Counted from the first letter of the stretch, positions 38,745 through 48,168 are shown. The stretch is 64,000 nucleotides of DNA from Ideonella dechloratans (GCF_021049305.1 NZ_CP088081.1:1116001-1180000); one strand, 5' to 3'. The notes: generated by a model not told the origin, from the sequence alone. Made by a program: numbers and translations.

Positions 38745-38792
38745 GGGGGCATTCTCCCATCGGTGCCGAACGCCCGCCGCTACACTGCCGGC

Positions 38793-39329
38793 ATGACCAC
38801 AGCAGCGGACCCCCGAAAACTCGACATGGCGCGCAGCGCGCGCGACGCAGACCACCTGCAGGGGGAGTGGCCTCTGGCCAGCCTGCCGCGGCTGGCCGAA
38901 GTGCACGTTGGCGACGTGCCGGTGCCGCCGGTCCGGTGGTCGGCTCAGGCCGAGCTGCGGCCGGTGCTTGGGGGCGAGGGGGAGATCTGGCTCCATCTGC
39001 AGGCCAGCGCCGAGGTGGCCATGCCGTGCCAGCGCTGCCTGGCTCCGGTGCGCCTGCCGGTGTCGGTGGACCGCTGGATCCGCTTTGTGGCGGGTGAGGC
39101 ACAGGCCGAGGCCCTGGATGCCGAGAGCGAGGACGATGTGCTGGCTCTGCCGCGCTGGCTGGATCTGGCCGAGCTGATCGAGGATGAGCTGCTGCTGGCG
39201 CTGCCCATCGTGCCTCGCCACGACGTCTGTCCAGCGCCCTTGCCGATCCCGGAGCAGCCGTTGGAGGAGGAGGGCGATGCTCGCCCGAACCCCTTCGCGG
39301 TGCTGGCCCAGCTCAAGTCCCGCTCCTGA
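38793..39329 (+). CDS. yceD: YceD/DUF177 family protein (23S rRNA accumulation protein)
   Basis: 178 residues. DUF177 hallmarks are VAMPCQRCLAPVRLPV (CxxC zinc-type pair), an acidic middle (DAESEDDVLALPRWLDLAELIEDELLLALPIVPRH, described in part) and the C-terminal NPFAVLAQLK. The gene precedes rpmF, as in nearly all proteobacteria, and the E. coli homologue is needed for normal 23S rRNA levels. Start ATG 38793, chosen because the longer frame runs antisense into maf. Confidence 0.92.
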   Translation: MTTAADPRKLDMARSARDADHLQGEWPLASLPRLAEVHVGDVPVPPVRWSAQAELRPVLGGEGEIWLHLQASAEVAMPCQRCLAPVRLPVSVDRWIRFVAGEAQAEALDAESEDDVLALPRWLDLAELIEDELLLALPIVPRHDVCPAPLPIPEQPLEEEGDARPNPFAVLAQLKSRS

Positions 39330-39332
39330 GTC

Positions 39333-39362
39333 TTTCGGGGTTTGCCAAGTATCTGCTATACT
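39333..39362 (+). promoter_or_regulatory. probable extended -10 promoter before rpmF
   Basis: TGCTATACT (39354-39362) is an extended -10 element (TGn plus TATACT). A weak -35, TTTCGG at 39333, lies 18 bp upstream. A transcript from about 39369 would have a roughly 180-nt leader before rpmF. It could drive the rpmF-plsX-fab operon separately from yceD. Confidence 0.5.
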
Positions 39363-39548
39363 TTCTGGCTTTCCGCGTTCCTGGTGCCTCTTGAAGGCGC
39401 AGGCAGTGCGGGGCGGGGTGTTGTGTTGCCGGTGTGTTGCCTGGCATGCATCTGACCTCGGGCCCTGCCAGATGCGGGTCAGTCACTCGGGCAAGTCTTT
39501 CAACTGTTTGCCCTGTTCGCCGGAACCCCGGCGTCCCAGGAGAGTTCC

Positions 39549-39731
39549 ATGGCCGTTCAGCAAAACAAGAAGTCGCCTTCCAAGCGTGGCATGCACCGTT
39601 CGCACAATGCCCTGACCCAGCCGGGCACGGCCGTTGAGCCGACCACCGGTGAAGTGCATCTGCGTCACCACATCAGCCCGAACGGTTTCTACCGTGGACG
39701 CAAGGTCCTGAAGACCAAGGCGGAAGCCTGA
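39549..39731 (+). CDS. rpmF: 50S ribosomal protein L32
   Basis: 60 residues, the standard length. [19 protein letters not shown] is the invariant L32 start, followed by [20 protein letters not shown]. It lacks the CxxC zinc pairs found in some L32 proteins, as is normal for proteobacteria. The RBS AGGAGAG lies at 39538-39544. It is the first gene of the plsX-fab cluster and is preceded by a 219-bp region holding the extended -10 promoter. Confidence 0.98.
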   Translation: MAVQQNKKSPSKRGMHRSHNALTQPGTAVEPTTGEVHLRHHISPNGFYRGRKVLKTKAEA

Positions 39732-39738
39732 TTGTCAC

Positions 39739-39790
39739 GGGGCGGCCGAGGGGTGCCTGTGCGCAGGTGTCTCCCTCGCAAAGGCCGCCC
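39739..39790 (+). other. structured intergenic element between rpmF and plsX
   Basis: A long imperfect stem-loop made of three nested inverted repeats: GGGCGGCC (39740-39747) with GGCCGCCC (39783-39790); GAGGG (39748-39752) with CCCTC (39773-39777); CCTG (39756-39759) with CAGG (39764-39767). It has no following U-run, so it is not a classical terminator. It lies in the leader of plsX, about 50 nt before the proposed TTG start. Confidence 0.55.
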
Positions 39791-39837
39791 GGTGGCTGCA
39801 TGTTGAAGTCAATCGGGCCCTCGGGTCTGAGCTCCCC

Positions 39838-40938
39838 TTGTCCGAGACTGTTCCCAGCCTGACCCCCTTGAGCCGCGTGCGCATCGCCGTGGACTGCATG
39901 GGGGGCGATCATGGGCCCTCGGTGACCTTGCCGGCTTGCAAGGCCTTTCTGGCCACGCATCCGCAAGCTGAGCTGCTGCTGGTCGGCACGGCGGAGGCCC
40001 TGGCGCCTGCCGTGGGCTGGGCACGGTGCACGCAGGTCACGGCCACCGAGGTGGTGGCCATGGACGATCCTGTCGATGTGGCGCTTCGCCGCAAGAAGGA
40101 CTCGTCCATGCGGGTGGCCATTTCCCAATTGAAGTCGGCCGACGAGCAATCGCCTGCCCTGGCGGATGTCTGCGTGTCCGCCGGCAACACGGGGGCCCTG
40201 ATGGCGCTGGCGCGCTATCTGCTCAAGACGGTGGACGGCATTGACCGGCCTGCGATCGCTTCCGTGCTCCCCAACGAGCACGGTGGCTTCACGACCATGC
40301 TGGACCTCGGGGCCAACGTGGACTGCACGCCCGAGCACCTGCTTCAGTTCGCCGTCATGGGATCTGCCCTGGTGGCTGCGGTGGACGGGCGGCCGGATCC
40401 GACCGTCGGCCTGCTGAACATCGGTTCCGAGGTGATCAAGGGCAGCGATGTCATCAAGCGCGCCGGAGATCTGCTGCGCGCGGCGGCCGCTGGCGGTCAC
40501 CTCAACTACCACGGCAATGTCGAGGGCAACGACATCTTCGAGGGCACGACCGATGTCGTGGTCTGCGATGGCTTTGTCGGCAATGTGGCGCTGAAGACCA
40601 CCGAAGGCCTGGCGCACGCGCTGTCCCAGTTCATCCGCGAGGAGTTCACCCGCAACTGGTGGACGAAGCTGGCTGCCCTGGTGGCCTTGCCGGTGCTCAA
40701 GCGTTTCCGTGCACGGGTGGATCCCCGGGGCTACAACGGTGCCGCCCTGCTTGGCCTGCGCGGGCTGGTGTTCAAGAGCCATGGGGGCGCGGACGCCTAC
40801 GCCTTCGAGCGGGCCCTGGTGCGCGCGCATGATGCTGCCCGCAACCGCTTGCTCGACCAGGTGCGGGGCCGTATCGTGGACACTCTCCAATCCATGCCCA
40901 TCCAGCCGGCCGACGAATTCGTGCGTCCGGCTGCCTGA
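39838..40938 (+). CDS. plsX: phosphate acyltransferase PlsX
   Basis: 366 residues from TTG 39838. No ATG lies before the conserved [22 protein letters not shown] 39868 and GTG 39877 are alternatives, so the start is uncertain. Other landmarks are [77 protein letters not shown] (described in part) and [11 protein letters not shown]. It makes acyl-phosphate from acyl-ACP for phospholipid synthesis. It is in operon with fabH, 14 bp downstream. Confidence 0.95.
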   Translation: MSETVPSLTPLSRVRIAVDCMGGDHGPSVTLPACKAFLATHPQAELLLVGTAEALAPAVGWARCTQVTATEVVAMDDPVDVALRRKKDSSMRVAISQLKSADEQSPALADVCVSAGNTGALMALARYLLKTVDGIDRPAIASVLPNEHGGFTTMLDLGANVDCTPEHLLQFAVMGSALVAAVDGRPDPTVGLLNIGSEVIKGSDVIKRAGDLLRAAAAGGHLNYHGNVEGNDIFEGTTDVVVCDGFVGNVALKTTEGLAHALSQFIREEFTRNWWTKLAALVALPVLKRFRARVDPRGYNGAALLGLRGLVFKSHGGADAYAFERALVRAHDAARNRLLDQVRGRIVDTLQSMPIQPADEFVRPAA

Positions 40939-40952
40939 CTTTTCTCCTCGCC

Positions 40953-41936
40953 ATGACATTGCCGCGTTTCTCTCGCATCACCGGCACGGGCAGCAAGCTG
41001 CCTGAGCGCCGCGTCAGCAACGATGAACTGGCGGCCGAGCTGGCCGGGCGGGGTATCGAGACTTCCGACGCATGGATCGTCGAGCGAACCGGCATCCGCG
41101 CGCGCCATTTCGCCGCGCCGGATGTCACGTCCAGCGATCTCGCGGCCGAGGCGGCCCGCCATGCGATGGATGCTGCGGGTGTCCAGGCGGCCGACATCGA
41201 CCTGGTGATCGTTGCCACCTCGACGCCGGACATGGTCTTTCCGTCCACGGCCTGCATCGTCCAGCGCAAGCTGGGCATCCAGCAGGGGGCGGCCTTCGAT
41301 CTGCAGGCGGTGTGTGCCGGGTTCATCTACGCCCTGAGCGTGGCGGATTCGATGATCCGCAGCGGCACGGCGCGCCGTGCGCTGGTGATCGGCGCCGAGG
41401 TCTTTTCGCGCATCCTCGATTTCAGCGACCGCACCACCTGCGTGCTGTTCGGCGATGGCGCGGGTGCGGTGGTGCTCGAGGCCTCCGACGAACCGGGCAT
41501 CCTGGCCACCCGCTTGCACGCCGATGGTCGGCATGCCGAGGTGCTGTGCACCCCCGGGCATGTGTCCGGCGGTCAGGTGATCGGGCGCCCCTTGCTGCAC
41601 ATGGATGGGCAGGCGGTCTTCAAGTTGGCCGTGCATGCGCTCGACCATGTCGCACGCGAGGTGCTGGAGGCCGCGGGTCGCCAGGCCTCCGACGTGGACT
41701 GGCTGGTGCCGCACCAGGCCAACATCCGGATCATGCAGGGCACGGCCCGCAAGCTGAAGCTGCCGATGGAGCGCATGGTGGTGACCGTGGACGAACACGG
41801 CAACACCTCGGCAGCGTCGATTCCCCTGGCGCTGGATGTCGCTGTGCGCAGCGGCAAGATCCAGCGGGGAGACACCCTCATGCTAGAAGGGGTCGGGGGC
41901 GGTTTCACCTGGGGCGCGGCGCTGATCGACTATTGA
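40953..41936 (+). CDS. fabH: beta-ketoacyl-ACP synthase III
   Basis: 327 residues. It starts fatty-acid chains by condensing acetyl-CoA with malonyl-ACP. The catalytic triad is visible: Cys121 in [12 protein letters not shown], His in [12 protein letters not shown], Asn in [31 protein letters not shown] is the N-terminal signature, and [17 protein letters not shown] closes the protein. The ATG at 40953 lies 14 bp after plsX. Confidence 0.97.
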   Translation: MTLPRFSRITGTGSKLPERRVSNDELAAELAGRGIETSDAWIVERTGIRARHFAAPDVTSSDLAAEAARHAMDAAGVQAADIDLVIVATSTPDMVFPSTACIVQRKLGIQQGAAFDLQAVCAGFIYALSVADSMIRSGTARRALVIGAEVFSRILDFSDRTTCVLFGDGAGAVVLEASDEPGILATRLHADGRHAEVLCTPGHVSGGQVIGRPLLHMDGQAVFKLAVHALDHVAREVLEAAGRQASDVDWLVPHQANIRIMQGTARKLKLPMERMVVTVDEHGNTSAASIPLALDVAVRSGKIQRGDTLMLEGVGGGFTWGAALIDY

Positions 41937-41977
41937 GTCGGCGGCCCGGCGCATCCATTTCCAAGCTGTCACAGGCC

Positions 41978-42916
41978 ATGAGCAAATTCGCAGTCGTTTT
42001 CCCCGGCCAGGGATCCCAATCGGTGGGCATGCTGGATGCCTGGGGAGATCATCCCGAAGTCGTCCGCACCGTGGACGAGGCCAGCCGCGTGCTGGACCGG
42101 GACCTGAAGTCCCTGATCCATGAAGGCCCCAAGGAGCAACTGGACCTGACCACGAACACCCAGGTGGTGATGTTGGTGGCAGGGTTGGCGTGCTATCGGG
42201 CCTGGGTGGCCGAGACCGGCCTGACGCCCGTGGCCATGGCCGGGCATTCCCTGGGGGAATACACCGCGCTGGTGGCCGCTGGCGGCCTGACCCTGGCCGA
42301 TGCCTTGCCGCTGGTGCAGTTGCGCGCCCAGGCCATGCAGGAAGCCGTGCCGGTGGGCACGGGGGCGATGGCCGCCATCCTGGGGCTGGAGTCCCAGGTG
42401 GTGCGGGCCGGTTGCGCCGAGGCGGCCCAGGCCACCGGCGAGGTGGTCGAGGCCGTCAACTTCAATGATCCCAAGCAGACGGTGATCGCGGGCACCAAGG
42501 CTGCCGTGGACGCTGCCTGTGTCACCCTCAAGGGCATGGGGGCCAAGCGTGCGCTGCCCCTGCCGGTGTCGGCGCCTTTCCACTGCAGCCTGATGAAGCC
42601 GGCGGCCGAAGTGCTGAAGACCCGTTTGGCGACCACGGCGTTTGCCGAGCCGGCCATTCCGGTCATCAACAACATCGATGTCCAGGTCGAGAAGACCGCG
42701 GACTACATCCGCGATGCGCTGTACCGCCAGGCTTTCGGCCCGGTGCGCTGGGTGGAGGTGGTGCGTGCCCTGCGGGCCCGTGGCGTCACCCATGTGGTGG
42801 AATGCGGCCCCGGCAAGGCGCTGTCGGGCATGGTGGCGCGCATTGACGCCGAGCTGGTCACGGGCCATGTGTCCGACCCGGCCTCCCTGGAGAAGACGAA
42901 GGAATTGCTGGCATGA
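41978..42916 (+). CDS. fabD: malonyl-CoA:ACP transacylase
   Basis: 312 residues from ATG 41978, the normal FabD start (KFAVVFPGQGSQSVGML); the longer open frame overlaps fabH in another frame. The nucleophile is Ser91 in GHSLGEYTAL, with the catalytic His in LPVSAPFHCSLM. It loads malonyl groups onto AcpP. The stop overlaps fabG (ATGA at 42913-42916), so translational coupling is likely. Confidence 0.97.
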   Translation: MSKFAVVFPGQGSQSVGMLDAWGDHPEVVRTVDEASRVLDRDLKSLIHEGPKEQLDLTTNTQVVMLVAGLACYRAWVAETGLTPVAMAGHSLGEYTALVAAGGLTLADALPLVQLRAQAMQEAVPVGTGAMAAILGLESQVVRAGCAEAAQATGEVVEAVNFNDPKQTVIAGTKAAVDAACVTLKGMGAKRALPLPVSAPFHCSLMKPAAEVLKTRLATTAFAEPAIPVINNIDVQVEKTADYIRDALYRQAFGPVRWVEVVRALRARGVTHVVECGPGKALSGMVARIDAELVTGHVSDPASLEKTKELLA

Positions 42917-43656
42917 GTGAGACGACCGTCCAGATCGCCCTGGTGACCGGGGCCACCCGCGGCATCGGCCGCGCCATCGCCCTGGCCCTGGCCCAGCGTG
43001 GCTACCGGGTGATCGGCACCGCCACCAGCGAGGCCGGCGCCCAGAGCATCGCTGAAGCCCTGTCGGCCTTCCCGGGCTGCGAAGGCCTGTGTCTGAACGT
43101 CAACGACGCCGCAGGCGTCGATGCGGCCGTCGAGCAGATCGTCAAGGCCCATGGAGGCCTGCATGTGCTGGTCAACAATGCGGGCATCACCCGCGACCAG
43201 CTGGCCATGCGCATGAAGGACGAGGACTGGGATGCGGTGCTGGACACCAACCTCAAGGCGGTGTTCCGCATCAGCCGGGCGGCCATCCGTCCGATGATGA
43301 AGCAGCGCTTCGGCCGCATCATCAGCATCACGTCGGTGGTCGGTGCCTCCGGCAACCCCGGTCAGGCCAACTACGCAGCCGCCAAGGCGGGTGTGGCCGG
43401 GATGACCCGTGCTCTGGCGCGCGAACTCGGCAGCCGCAACATCACCGTCAACTGCGTGGCCCCGGGCTTCATCGCCACCGACATGACCGAGGTCCTGCCG
43501 GAAGCCCAGAAGGCGGCGCTGATGCAGCAAATCCCCCTGCAACGTCTTGGAAAACCCGAGGAAATCGCCCATGCTGTGGCTTTTCTTGCGTCGGCCGAGG
43601 CGGGCTACATCACCGGAACAGAGCTGCACGTCAACGGCGGCATGTTCATGAACTGA
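42913..43656 (+). CDS. fabG: 3-oxoacyl-ACP reductase
   Basis: 247 residues, classical SDR. NADP-binding TGATRGIGRAIALAL (about 13-27), NNAGITRDQLAMRM, catalytic Ser in ITSVVGASGNPGQ, Tyr and Lys in YAAAKAGVAGM, and the C-terminal ITGTELHVNGGMFMN typical of FabG. It reduces 3-oxoacyl-ACP with NADPH. The ATG overlaps the fabD stop. It is followed by a 75-bp gap before acpP. Confidence 0.97.
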   Translation: MSETTVQIALVTGATRGIGRAIALALAQRGYRVIGTATSEAGAQSIAEALSAFPGCEGLCLNVNDAAGVDAAVEQIVKAHGGLHVLVNNAGITRDQLAMRMKDEDWDAVLDTNLKAVFRISRAAIRPMMKQRFGRIISITSVVGASGNPGQANYAAAKAGVAGMTRALARELGSRNITVNCVAPGFIATDMTEVLPEAQKAALMQQIPLQRLGKPEEIAHAVAFLASAEAGYITGTELHVNGGMFMN

Positions 43657-43731
43657 GTCCCTTGGTCGGAGAGCTGGGTCTGCCAGCGTAGAATCCGGCC
43701 GTTTTACTACGCAATCCCTCCTGGAGGAGTC

Positions 43732-43971
43732 ATGAGCGATATCGAAGCACGCGTCAAGAAGATCATTGCCGAGCAGCTGGGTGTTCCCGAAGCCGACGTC
43801 ACCAACGAAAAGGCCTTTGTGGCCGACCTGGGCGCCGATTCCCTGGACACCGTCGAGCTGGTGATGGCCCTCGAGGACGAGTTCGGCATCGAAATCCCCG
43901 ATGAGGAAGCCGAAAAGATCACGACCGTGCAGCTGGCGATCGACTACGCCAAGGCCCACGCCAAGGCCTGA
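43732..43971 (+). CDS. acpP: acyl carrier protein
   Basis: 79 residues, very acidic. The phosphopantetheine attachment Ser37 is in [16 protein letters not shown] very strong RBS, TGGAGGAG, ends 3 bp before the ATG, consistent with the high abundance of AcpP. A TAGAAT box at 43689-43694 could be a separate -10 element, but I see no well-spaced -35. It is apo until modified by AcpS, encoded at 56.6 kb. Confidence 0.98.
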   Translation: MSDIEARVKKIIAEQLGVPEADVTNEKAFVADLGADSLDTVELVMALEDEFGIEIPDEEAEKITTVQLAIDYAKAHAKA

Positions 43972-44006
43972 TCGGCCCTGGGTTGTTTTCTGATCCGATC
44001 TCACGC

Positions 44007-45251
44007 ATGACCCGTCGACGCGTTGTAATCACCGGCATGGGGCATATCAGCCCCGTCGGCAACACGGTGTCCGAAGGCTGGACCAACCTGCTCGCAGGGA
44101 AGTCCGGCATCGCGCCGATCACGAAGTTCGATGCTTCCGGCATCGCCTGCCAGTTCGCAGGCGAAGTCAAAGGCTTCAATGTCGAGGATTACATCCCCGG
44201 CAAGGATGCCAAGCACATGGACACCTTCATCCACTACGGTGTGGCTGCGGCCATCCAGGCGGTGAAGGATGCGGGTCTGCCCTCGAGAGAGGAACTGACC
44301 GAGGAGCAGGCCGAGCGCATCGGCTGCATGATCGGTTCAGGCATTGGCGGTCTGCCCGAAATCGAGGCAACCGCCCGGACGGTGGTGGAGCGCGGCCCTC
44401 GCCGCATCTCCCCGTTCTTCGTCCCGGCCTCGATCATCAACATGATCTCCGGGCATGTGTCCATCCACTTCGGTTTCACCGGCCCCAATCTGGCCGTGGT
44501 GACGGCCTGTACGACGGGCCTGCATTGCATTGGCCAGTCGGCCCGCATGATCGAGTGTGGGGATGCCGACGTGATGGTGGCCGGTGGTGCCGAATCCACC
44601 GTGAACGTGCTGGGCGTGGGGGGCTTCGCGGCCGCCCGGGCCCTGTCCACCCGCAACGACGACCCCGCGACCGCTTCCCGCCCCTGGGACAAGGACCGCG
44701 ATGGTTTTGTGCTGGGTGAAGGCGCTGGCGTGATGGTGCTCGAGGAGTACGAGCACGCCAAGAAGCGCGGCGCCAGAATCTACGCCGAGGTGATCGGTTT
44801 CGGCATGAGTGCCGATGCTTATCACATGACGGCACCCAATGTGGACGGTCCCAAGCGGTCCATGAAGGCGGCGCTGCGCAACGCGCAGATCAACCCCGAG
44901 GACGTCCAGTATCTGAACGCCCACGGGACCTCCACGCCGCTGGGGGATCTCAACGAGACCAATGCCATCAAGCTGGCCTTCGGTGACCACGCCAAGCGCC
45001 TGGTGGTGAACTCGACCAAGTCCATGACCGGCCACCTGCTGGGCGGCGCGGGCGGCATCGAGTCGGTGTTCTCGGTGCTGGCGCTGCACCACCAGATCTC
45101 GCCGCCCACGATCAACATCTTCAACCAGGATCCGGAATGTGACCTGGACTACTGCGCCAACACGGCGCGTGAGATGAAGATCGACGTGGCGGTCAAGAAC
45201 AACTTCGGCTTTGGTGGCACCAACGGGACGTTGGTGTTCCGGCGCGTCTGA
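44007..45251 (+). CDS. fabF: beta-ketoacyl-ACP synthase II
   Basis: 414 residues from ATG 44007 (RRRVVITGMGHISPVGN). Active-site Cys168 in VTACTTGLHCIGQSA, His in YLNAHGTSTPLGD and His in STKSMTGHLLGGAGG complete the Cys-His-His triad. It elongates acyl-ACP, including the C16:1 to C18:1 step. Small departures from the commonest sequence (GMGHIS in place of GMGCIS/GLG, TTGLHCIG in place of TTGTHNIG) lie beside, not in, the triad. It lies 35 bp after acpP. Confidence 0.97.
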   Translation: MTRRRVVITGMGHISPVGNTVSEGWTNLLAGKSGIAPITKFDASGIACQFAGEVKGFNVEDYIPGKDAKHMDTFIHYGVAAAIQAVKDAGLPSREELTEEQAERIGCMIGSGIGGLPEIEATARTVVERGPRRISPFFVPASIINMISGHVSIHFGFTGPNLAVVTACTTGLHCIGQSARMIECGDADVMVAGGAESTVNVLGVGGFAAARALSTRNDDPATASRPWDKDRDGFVLGEGAGVMVLEEYEHAKKRGARIYAEVIGFGMSADAYHMTAPNVDGPKRSMKAALRNAQINPEDVQYLNAHGTSTPLGDLNETNAIKLAFGDHAKRLVVNSTKSMTGHLLGGAGGIESVFSVLALHHQISPPTINIFNQDPECDLDYCANTAREMKIDVAVKNNFGFGGTNGTLVFRRV

Positions 45252-45280
45252 GCGCGTCGCCACATTCCGAGGCGGGCTGC

Positions 45281-45739
45281 ATGCGTGCCGCTCCGCCCAC
45301 CACCTGGCCTCTGGCCCGCCAGGGTTTCTGGCGGCTCGCCCATGCCACGGTGCCCGCGCTGGCGGGGGCCTCCCTGGGCGGGGCACTGGCACCTTGGCCG
45401 CTGCCGGCAGCCCTCGGCGCAGCGGCGCTGGCGGCCGTCCTGGCCGACCGGCTGTGGCAGCGTCGGCAACCCGCCGTGCTGACATGGGATGGCGTGCAGT
45501 GGCAGCTTGACGCTCGCGAGGGGTCTCCTCGGGGCCGGGCATCGCTGATCTGGGACGGCGGCCGATGGCTCATGGCCCGTTGGCACGACGGTGCCTCTCT
45601 TGCCGATCGTTGGCTGCTGCTTGACCGGACCGATGGCGCTTCGGCGGCGGGATGGCATGCCCTCAGGGTGGCGCTGGTGCAAGGGGCCGGTGCGCGGTCC
45701 GCTGTCTCGCCCGGCACTTCCTGCGTGGAGGTGGCATGA
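45281..45739 (+). CDS. small membrane protein, YgfX/CptA-like
   Basis: 152 residues. Two hydrophobic segments (about 23-38 and 40-58) form a hairpin near the N-terminus. A soluble C-terminal part follows, with the spaced tryptophans WDGVQWQL, LIWDGGRWLMARW, RWLLLDRT and WHALRVAL. This is the pattern of YgfX-like proteins often found between fabF and rpoE in beta-proteobacteria. Family membership is inferred from the pattern, and the role is unknown. The stop overlaps the rpoE ATG (ATGA). Confidence 0.65.
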   Translation: MRAAPPTTWPLARQGFWRLAHATVPALAGASLGGALAPWPLPAALGAAALAAVLADRLWQRRQPAVLTWDGVQWQLDAREGSPRGRASLIWDGGRWLMARWHDGASLADRWLLLDRTDGASAAGWHALRVALVQGAGARSAVSPGTSCVEVA

Positions 45740-46347
45740 CCCCGCAGGCCGATGCCGACGCCATCCTGGTCGAGCGCGTCAAGCAGGGCGATGTGCGTGC
45801 CTTCGAGATGCTGGTGGTCAAATACCAGCGTCGCATTGAGCGCCTGATCGGGCGCATGGTGCGCGACAGCGACCTGGTGTTCGACATCGCCCAGGAAACC
45901 TTCATCCGGGCCTACCGGGCCTTGCCGCAGTTCCGGGGCGAGTCCGCTTTCTACACATGGTTGTACCGGATTGCGGTGAACACGGCGAAAAAGGCCCTGG
46001 CCGATCTCAAGCGGGACCCTGTCATCACCGAGGCGGCGTTGGCCATCTCCGGTGACGACGATGAAACTTCCTCTTCGCAAACGGAACAAACCGACATGGC
46101 CACGCCAGACGCGGTGCTGGCCAGCAAGGAGATTGCCTCGACGGTGAACGCCGCGATCGATGCCTTGTCGGAAGATTTGCGTCAGGCCATCACGCTGCGA
46201 GAAATCGAAGGCTTGAGCTACGAGGAAATTGCGGAAGTGATGAATTGCCCGATCGGCACGGTGCGATCGAGGATTTTTCGTGCCCGCGAGGCGATTGCCC
46301 AGCGACTCAGACCCTTGCTGGACACGCGCGATGGTGAACGTTGGTGA
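45736..46347 (+). CDS. rpoE: RNA polymerase sigma-E factor
   Basis: 203 residues from ATG 45736 with RBS GGAGGTGG. ECF sigma region 2 (about 10-85, QGDVRAFEMLVVKYQRRIERLIGRMVRD... and RALPQFRGESAFYTWLYRIAVN) and region 4 (about 140-190, LREIEGLSYEEIAEVMNCPIGTVRSRIFRAREAI, described in part). It directs the envelope-stress regulon and is held by RseA at the membrane. rseA, rseB and degP follow, a complete RpoE module. Confidence 0.97.
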   Translation: MTPQADADAILVERVKQGDVRAFEMLVVKYQRRIERLIGRMVRDSDLVFDIAQETFIRAYRALPQFRGESAFYTWLYRIAVNTAKKALADLKRDPVITEAALAISGDDDETSSSQTEQTDMATPDAVLASKEIASTVNAAIDALSEDLRQAITLREIEGLSYEEIAEVMNCPIGTVRSRIFRAREAIAQRLRPLLDTRDGERW

Positions 46348-46374
46348 GGCCTGTTGGCTGCTGGAGTGTCAGAG

Positions 46375-47025
46375 ATGATGTCGGAGCCCCTGAACGAACG
46401 TGACGTGGTGCGTGCCTGCCTGTCGGCCATGGCCGATGGCGAGGCCACGGAAGGCGAGATGCGACAGGCCTTGCAGGCTTGGCGCGACGACGAGGATTGC
46501 CGTGCCGACTGGCATGGTTACACCCTCATCGGGGACGCCATGCGCTCGGACGACTTGGCCAGTTCTGGCGGCGGACACGATGCCCATTTCCTGAGTTGCC
46601 TGCGCGCTCGGCTGGCCGACGAGCCGGTCGTCCTGGCGCCGATGGCCCCGGTGGGTGCTCCGGAAGCGCCGGCGCCCTCCAACGTGGTGCCCCTGCGTGC
46701 TGGCGTGCGCTGGCGGCGCGCGCTGGTTTCCCATCGCGGGTGGACGACGTCCGCGGCCGTGGCAGCCGGTTGCGTGATGGCGGTCGGTGCCGCCATGGTC
46801 TGGCGTTCACCCGTGTCCGGCGTGGCGCCGGCAGGTGTCGAACTGGCCCAGGTGCAGCCCGTGGCCATGCCCGCCTCCATGGCCGAGGTGGCAGCCACCA
46901 TGCCCATGCAGCGCAACCCGCAGTTGGACCGCTACCTGATGGCCCATCGGCAGTTCGCACAGGGGCCGGCGCTGGCCGCTCCCGGTGGCATTCGTCAGGT
47001 CGCCCTGAGTCCGGATGGTGAGTGA
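46375..47025 (+). CDS. rseA: anti-sigma-E factor RseA
   Basis: 216 residues (ATG 46375; ATG 46378 equally possible; RBS GGAG at 46361-46365). The N-terminal anti-sigma domain (about 10-80: ACLSAMADGEATEGEMRQAL, DWHGYTLIGDAMRS) is the RseA/MucA form. One membrane helix follows at about 128-146 (TTSAAVAAGCVMAVGAAMVW), then a periplasmic domain ending PQLDRYLMAHRQFAQ. RseP/DegS-type proteolysis would release sigma-E. Confidence 0.93.
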   Translation: MMSEPLNERDVVRACLSAMADGEATEGEMRQALQAWRDDEDCRADWHGYTLIGDAMRSDDLASSGGGHDAHFLSCLRARLADEPVVLAPMAPVGAPEAPAPSNVVPLRAGVRWRRALVSHRGWTTSAAVAAGCVMAVGAAMVWRSPVSGVAPAGVELAQVQPVAMPASMAEVAATMPMQRNPQLDRYLMAHRQFAQGPALAAPGGIRQVALSPDGE

Positions 47026-47047
47026 AGTCCTGAGGCGGAACCAGCAC

Positions 47048-48094
47048 ATGCAGGGGTTCGTTGTGCGCGGCTGGCACAGGCCGCTGCTGGCCGGGGCGAT
47101 GGGTGTTCTGATGTTGGCTTCCGGCAGTGTTCGGGCGGCGGGAGCGAGTGCCGCTGCACCGTCAGACGCTGCCAGTGAGCCGGTCCTGACCGCCAAGGCT
47201 TGGCTGATGCGCAGCCAGGCCGCCGCCTCGACGCGCAACTACCAGGGTACCCTGGTGTTCACTGGCGGTGGTGCCGTCAGCAGTTCGCGCGTAGCCCACT
47301 ATTGCGAAGGTTCTCAGCAGTACGAGCGCGTGGAGGCCCTGGACGGCGAGTCGCGCAGCATGTGGCGGCACAACGATCTGGTGCAGACGGTCTGGCCGCG
47401 GGTCCACATGGCGGTGATCGAGCAGCGCGATCCGCGAGCGATGTTTCCCGCCCTGCTGTCGGGCTCGGGTGGCAAGCGGGTGCTGGAATGGTACGAACTG
47501 CGCTCCCTGGGGCATGACCGGGTGGCCGGTTACGACGCCGATGTGGTGCTGCTGAAGGCCAAGGACAACATCCGGTTCAGCCAGCGGTTGTGGGCTGAGC
47601 GGCAGACGGGGCTGCTGCTGCGCTCCGAGATGCTGGGACTCAACGGCCAGCCGCTGGAGTCGGCGGCGTTTTCCGAACTGTCCATCGGCGTGAAGCCCCA
47701 GCCGGAAGCGGTGGTTGCGGCGATGCGCAAGCTCGACGGCTACCGCGTCTTGCGGCCGACCGTTCAGGCCGCCACCCTCGAGGGTGAGGGCTGGAGCATG
47801 AGCAGCCTGCCCCCGGGCTTCCGGGAGGTGCACTGCGCCAAGCGCAGCCTCGATCCCATGGACACTCCAGGGGCCCCCACCGTCTTGCAGGCCATCTATT
47901 CGGATGGCCTCACCCACGTCTCCCTGTTCATCGAGCCCTACCAGCCCGCGCGCCACCAGGGCGAGGTCAGTGTCACCATCGGCGCGACCCACACACTGAT
48001 GGGGCGACGGGACGACTACTGGGTGACGATCATGGGCGATGTCCCGCCGGAGACCTTGCGGCGTTTTGCCGCCGCACTCGAACACAAGCGTTGA
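47048..48094 (+). CDS. rseB: sigma-E regulatory protein RseB/MucB
   Basis: 348 residues from ATG 47048 (ATG 47015 is possible and would overlap rseA). The signal peptide has a hydrophobic core LLAGAMGVLMLASG and cleavage after VRA. MucB/RseB domains include TRNYQGTLVFTGGGAVSSSRV, EWYELRSLGHDRVAGYDADVVLLKAKD (described in part), and the C-terminal SLFIEPYQ...TIMGDVPPETLRRFA. It is periplasmic and protects RseA from cleavage while sensing lipopolysaccharide or lipoprotein stress. Confidence 0.92.
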   Translation: MQGFVVRGWHRPLLAGAMGVLMLASGSVRAAGASAAAPSDAASEPVLTAKAWLMRSQAAASTRNYQGTLVFTGGGAVSSSRVAHYCEGSQQYERVEALDGESRSMWRHNDLVQTVWPRVHMAVIEQRDPRAMFPALLSGSGGKRVLEWYELRSLGHDRVAGYDADVVLLKAKDNIRFSQRLWAERQTGLLLRSEMLGLNGQPLESAAFSELSIGVKPQPEAVVAAMRKLDGYRVLRPTVQAATLEGEGWSMSSLPPGFREVHCAKRSLDPMDTPGAPTVLQAIYSDGLTHVSLFIEPYQPARHQGEVSVTIGATHTLMGRRDDYWVTIMGDVPPETLRRFAAALEHKR

Positions 48095-48168
48095 GTCCAC
48101 CGGCCGGACCCGGCGCACCACAAGACCAACAGGGCCGTGCGAGGCCCATCGTGCAGAGAGGAGAATGC

